A stretch of DNA of 64,000 nucleotides. Source: Macrobrachium rosenbergii (lineage: Eukaryota; Arthropoda; Malacostraca; Decapoda; Palaemonidae). How positions within the stretch are numbered: position 1 is the first letter of the stretch; each line of letters starts with the position of its first letter. The translations under genes were made by a program, and so were the position numbers. The stretch is taken from NCBI RefSeq assembly GCF_040412425.1, contig NC_089781.1:54272986-54336985 (forward strand), read 5' to 3'. Positions 59,857 through 64,000 of the stretch are shown in pieces. The notes under the pieces are model-generated. The model saw nothing but the letters and a program-made list of their open reading frames with translations. It was not told the DNA's origin and did no database searches.

Positions 59857-62160
59857 ACTGTTCGCTGTGAGGAGCCAGGTGTACCGCCCCTTCAACAACC
59901 CTTACAGGAACGTAGTATGCCGGACCCACGCTGGTTGTGCGGTCCGACTTGGATGACCTGGTTGTTTGGCACCCTGATGGTTGTGAGGTTTGCTTTGCTC
60001 TCTCTGCACAACCGTCCAGGATGAGTCGGTAAGTGACAGTCTTTTTCTCCCGTTTTATGCTCCTCATATTGTATATTGTTTATGAGGTTCCCGGTCTGGC
60101 TTTTTTCGTTCTTAGCTAATTGTTGGTTTCCTTACAGGCAGGACGAAGCTTCCAAGAAGTCTGCCTTGGAATCCCTCCGGGCCTGGGTGGCTGGGTTTGG
60201 CAGGAATGTTCCGTCGGGAAGCCCTCTCGTCCTCGACGCCAGGTTGAGGGACTTGCTTTACCCCAAAAACGCACGGGGTGGCGGCCGAGTGCCTGAAGAT
60301 CTTGCCACCCCAATCATCCAGCAAATCCGGGATGAGACCCAGCCACCCCAAATGGATATCCTCTACGCTGAGGTCTCGGAAGATGTAGCCGCCTTGGATC
60401 TCAACCTGGAACCAATGAATACAGAGCAGGACCAGGTGGTAAGTGGTGAGGTAAGTGAGGTTGTTGGGGCGGGCCCCCTTATTTGACTCCCTGCTTCATC
60501 TGTATCTTCTTTGCAGGTTTTGTGAAGTCTTCCTCCTTGGGTGATAGAGTCCGTCTGCTATCCCCAAGTTGAAGTTGAAGACTTCATGGAAGGCGAAATT
60601 TAATTCAAGTCCTCGACTTCCAAGAAGGCACGCCCTTCCCCGCCGAAGGCTAAGGTTTCAGGACCTGTAGCCTCCGGGAGCAAGTCTGGTTCCTCCAGCA
60701 AAGGCGCGAGTAAGAGGGCTGCAAAACCAAGCCCTCCTCGCCAGCCTGCTTTTGATGCAGAGGCCTTTGCCAATCAACTTTATAAAAAGTTTACAGAGGA
60801 CCTAGACTCCAGATTTGACAAGATAACTGAGAAGTTGGCCAGTCATGATAACATACTGGCAGGTATGGCTCGCCCACCCCAGCCGAACCACAGTATGTTA
60901 TCCCCGACACTGCGGACCTCCCGCCGTTCGATGTCGGTAACCCTTGGCGCTGCACCGGGCCATCCAACATGATGGCAAGCTTACAGTTGAGGGTCTTGGC
61001 ACGAGACGGTTGGAGGAATTGGAGTTCTTCCCCCGATCTCTTGCCCCCTTACCCAGGCTTCGTGAGGCTCACAGAGGAAGCTTGATTCGGATCAGACAAG
61101 GTTCCTAAGGAGACTGTCATCGTCCCTAGGGACCAAGCTCAGTCGGCTCTCCCCGCACTCTGGACGGAGTGGCAGGCAGAAAAGCACGAAGTTGACCCCT
61201 TTCAAGGGCAACTTTGACGATGTTCGCCCTGGGAGAAGACCTACCCACCCCTTGCTTGGACAAAGTCGCTCTGGCTACTGCCCGAGCATGCTTTGATGGT
61301 AACCGTTACCACAGTTAAGGGAAACAGACCCTACTTCCTGGTATTCCCAGGAAGTAATGAGTTCTGGTGGACGCCCCCACACTTTCACTGTCAAGAAGCT
61401 GGACCCCTTCTGCGCCTTCCACGCAATTCAGTGAGCAGCTCCCCAAGCTGCCGGAATCCTTATTGAAGGCGGAGTTTGAGGCCCGGACTAAGTTAGCCCG
61501 GTCCTTGAGCTCGGGCTGCCTTACAGAAGCTACTGCCGTCTCCTGTTCGGACGAGCCATTCTTCCAAGTTTTGGCTAAGTCTCCTAACAAATTCCAGTCT
61601 GACTTGTATTTGATTATCATGATGGCCAGACTGGAATGCAGGAAGTTCATCTTCGCCGATGCTACTATCCGCCACGAGCCTAACAAGCTCGTTAAAGCTC
61701 GATCTGGGGACCTAACCTCTTCCCTGAAGAGGAGGTCACAAGCGTTATGGCCGAGGCTACGGGGCCAATCAGAGTCTCTGCTCTCGCTGGGGCATTTCTG
61801 CCTATAAGCGCAAGACCCCAGAATCGGCGCCCCCAGACGAGAGGAGGCAAACGCTTCAGGAGGCATAAGAGGCCCCACCATCAGGCGGTAGTCCAAGCTG
61901 TCCGGTCTCGGCAGTAGCCCAGCCTTCTACTCCAGTTGGCTCACCCCAACAATATGTGCTGGTCCAACCAGCTGCACCCTCTTATGTGGCTTTACCAGCG
62001 TACAACCCCACATATGAGGGCCGTGGTTACTTTCACGGCCTTAATAGGGTTGCAAGAGGGAGGAAGAGGCAAAGTCCCTCATAGAGGAAGCCCAACACCA
62101 CCCCAAGGGGAAGGCCTGGACGTGGTAGGGGAATAAACCCACTCCCTCCCACTGAGAGAA
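59857..62160 (+). pseudogene. DIRS-4 ORF1 (gag-like), multi-exon and decayed
   Basis: Exon 59857-60028 lies between CTACTTACAG and GTAAGT and includes THAGCAVRLDDLVVWHPDGC before VC. A 109-base intron (60029-60137, GT...CTTACAG) leads to DEASKKSALESLRAWVAGFG. A conserved donor GTAAGTGAGG at about 60451 and acceptor CTTTGCAG at about 60516 define a ~66-base intron; unlike DIRS-3, this copy has a stop inside it, so it must be spliced to read through. Later blocks: LLPPYPGFVRLTEEA then a stop (about 61039-61086), SEQLPKLPESLLKAEFEART (about 61430) and FADATIRHEPNKLV (about 61650). Many frame breaks. Confidence 0.75.
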
Positions 62161-63310
62161 CACAGGTAGGTGGTCGCCTGTATTGGTTCAGGGACCAATG
62201 GACCTTCAGCCCTTGGGCACACAGCATTGTGTCCAAAGGACTAGGGTGGAGCTGGATCAAGAACCTCCTCCTCTAACCAGATTTTACCAGCCACCCACAT
62301 CAATCCTAAAGGATTATATAACAGGAATTGCTCAACAAACGAGCAATAAAGAAAGTAAGGCACCTAAAGTTTCAAGGCAGGTTATTCACTGTTCCCAAAA
62401 AGACTCCGATCAGCAAAGAGTGATCCTGGATCTGTCATATTATATCTAAATCTCTACATAAAATGCGACAAATTTCGCATGCTTACGGTAGCTCAGGTAC
62501 GGACTCTACTTCCGGCGTGGAGCCGTCACCACCTCTATCGATCTTTCAGACGCTTATTATCACGTCCCGGTTGCGCTGAACTTCTCTCAGTTCCTCGGTT
62601 TCAGACTCGGGAATCAAGCCTACTCCTTCAGGGTCATGCCCTTCGGTCTGAACATTGCGCCCAGGGTATTCACAAGCTGGCGGACACGGTAGTACAACAA
62701 CTCCGGTCTCGAGGATATCCCTAGCAGCGTACCTAGACGATTGGATAATTTGGGCACCAACAGTTCCGGAGTGTCAGAAGGCTACGTCCATAGTCATCAA
62801 TTTCCTGGAGTCGCTAGGGTTTTCAACTGAACAGAGAGAAGTCCCGCCTGACTCGGAGTCCCGGTTTCAGTGGCTGGGTCTCCAGTGGGATCTGTCCTCT
62901 CACACGTTATCTCTCCCGCCTCCCAAGAGGAAAGAGATAGCATCCTCACCAGGAGATTCCTCAAAAATCCATCAGCATCCCGCCGATCCCAAGAAAGAGT
63001 CCTTGGGTCTCTTCAGTTTGCCTCAGTGACAGACCTGCTCTTAAAAGCGAAATTAAAAGACATAAACAGAGTGTGGCGGAGTCGAGCAAATGTCAAGCTC
63101 AGAGACAAGGTCTCCTCTATCCCTCGAATCTTAAAGACAAGATTGCGCGGCCTTGGACCACAGTCAATGCCTGTCCAAAACAGTTCCGCTTCAATTTCCC
63201 CCGGCACTAGTTGTTCACACAGACGCTTCCTGATCTGGGGGATATTCACCCAAAACAGAAAGTACAAGGAACGTGGTCCACAATGTTTCAGCAGTTCCAT
63301 ATAAATACCC
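62161..63310 (+). pseudogene. DIRS-4 reverse transcriptase and RNase H start (broken)
   Basis: Blocks: VGGRLYWFRDQWTFSPWAH (about 62170), KKVRHLKFQGRLFTVPKK (about 62352), AYLDDWIIWAPTVPECQKA (catalytic YLDD at about 62732), SLGLQ-type thumb FQWLGLQWDLSSHTLSLPP (about 62865), LGSLQFASVTDLLLKAKLKD (about 63000), then the RNase H opening HTDAS...GGYSPK (about 63213-63255). Frame changes separate the blocks, but YLDD is kept. RNase H continues as HINTLEAMAVFLTLKKIRP, unlike the fused version in DIRS-3. Confidence 0.85.
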
Positions 63311-64000
63311 TGGAAGCTATGGCGGTCTTTCTAACTCTGAAGAAAATCCGCCCCAACCGGATTCATATCAGGCTGGTGTTGGACAGCGCAGTGGTAGTTC
63401 ATTGCATCAACAGGGGCGGCTCCAAATCAGGCCGAGTAAACCAAGTAATGGTTGCTATCTTCTCCCTGGCGAACAAGCACGGCTGGCACCTGTCAGCCAC
63501 CCACCTCAGCGGGGTTAATCGAACGTGGTGGCGATTCCCTGTCCAGGAATTCCGTTGGAAATAGGGTCCCTGGACATGGAATCTTTCAAATGGATTTGCC
63601 GCCGGGTTCCGGGCCTCCAAGTGGATCTGTTCATCTCTTCGGAGAGCAACTTCAAGCTCCCCTGTTATGTGGCCCCCAACCTGGACCCTCAGGCATTCGC
63701 CACAGACGCAATGACAGTAGATTGGAACAATTGGGAGAAGATTTATCTTTTCCTCCAATAAATTTACTGCTGAAAGTATTACACAAACTCAGGACATTCA
63801 AAGGTCAACCAGCCCTAGTAGCCCCTATTGGCCGAAGAGCAATTGGTTCCCTCTTCTTCAGGAACTGGGATTACGGAGTCTTCAGATTCCCAAGCCCATT
63901 CTGACTCAGACAGTACAAACCAAGACTGTGTCAGCTTCCTCAAGAATTCAGAATGCCCTAGTTTTATGGACTTTATAAAATTTTTATGGTGAAAGGAGCG
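63211..64000 (+). pseudogene. DIRS-4 RNase H and DAM-like domain, running off the window
   Basis: RNase H residues: LEAMAVFLTLKKI (Glu), LVLDSAVVVHCINR (Asp) and HLSATHLSGVNR near the C-terminal His/Asp region. The DAM-like domain follows: VDLFISSESNFKLPCYVAPN (about 63617), AFATDAMTVDWNNW (about 63694) and LVAPIGRRAIGS (about 63810). A stop near 63903 and frame changes break it. This is the section deleted from DIRS-3. Confidence 0.8.

Larger units (their letters stand above)
57730..64000 (+). mobile_element. DIRS-4: second copy of the DIRS-3 family, 5' part
   Basis: Starts with TGAGTTCAGTCCCGTGTCAG-type terminus matching the DIRS-3 5' end in reverse (41220-41250) and continues through the ORF1 exons, RT, RNase H and DAM-like region to the window edge. 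Recombinase, ICR and right repeat are outside. Diverged from DIRS-3 by many substitutions and indels. Confidence 0.88.

Overview
This is nuclear DNA from an animal with a repeat-saturated genome. A decapod crustacean is the best guess, an inference from the abundance of DIRS-type tyrosine-recombinase retrotransposons, the long (GA)n, (TA)n and (ATT)n microsatellites, the Penelope, mariner and pogo-like elements, and the near absence of host exons. No bacterial, organellar or RNA gene was seen.

Layout. 1-1085 is a decayed DIRS reverse transcriptase/RNase H relic. 2560-3480 is a (GA)n-bearing repeat family. 3628-10690 is a degenerate but structurally complete DIRS element (DIRS-1, + strand) carrying a TTAA-flanked MITE and a non-LTR retrotransposon tail in its 5' part. 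11186-17253 is a ~6.1 kb element with ~170 bp terminal inverted repeats. It encodes on the - strand one long broken protein: N-terminal zinc cluster, transposase-like core, XPG/FEN1-like nuclease and C-terminal CXC cysteine cluster. This Academ-like element is the most unusual system in the window. 19890-23065 is a truncated Ty3/Gypsy pol. 23611-25499 is a TA-flanked pogo-type non-autonomous element with a 112 bp palindrome.

27480-42552 is an old DIRS element (DIRS-2, + strand). Its recombinase gene is split by a younger 7.2 kb DIRS element (DIRS-3, - strand, 34015-41252), which has clear terminal repeats and an internal complementary region. DIRS-3 has an in-frame deletion fusing RNase H to the end of its recombinase. 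Just beyond DIRS-2 is the one recognisable host exon (42694-42865, DUSP23-like phosphatase), so the nest probably lies in an intron of that gene.

43200-46197 is another decayed DIRS-like relic. 46534-47475 is a mariner with an internal deletion. 48600-51063 is an inverted (GA)n-rich relative of the pogo-type element. 51853-54396 is a Penelope-like element with inverted pseudo-LTRs, bounded on both sides by (TA)n tracts. 55822-56500 is a (TA)n mosaic, and 56808-57199 may be a solo LTR. 57730-64000 is the 5' part of a second copy of the DIRS-3 family (DIRS-4, + strand), cut by the window end.

All coding regions except the DUSP23-like exon belong to selfish elements, and every one carries frameshifts, stops or deletions. 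The window records successive insertions rather than a working pathway. Comparing DIRS-3 with DIRS-4 shows two introns at matching positions in their gag-like ORF1.
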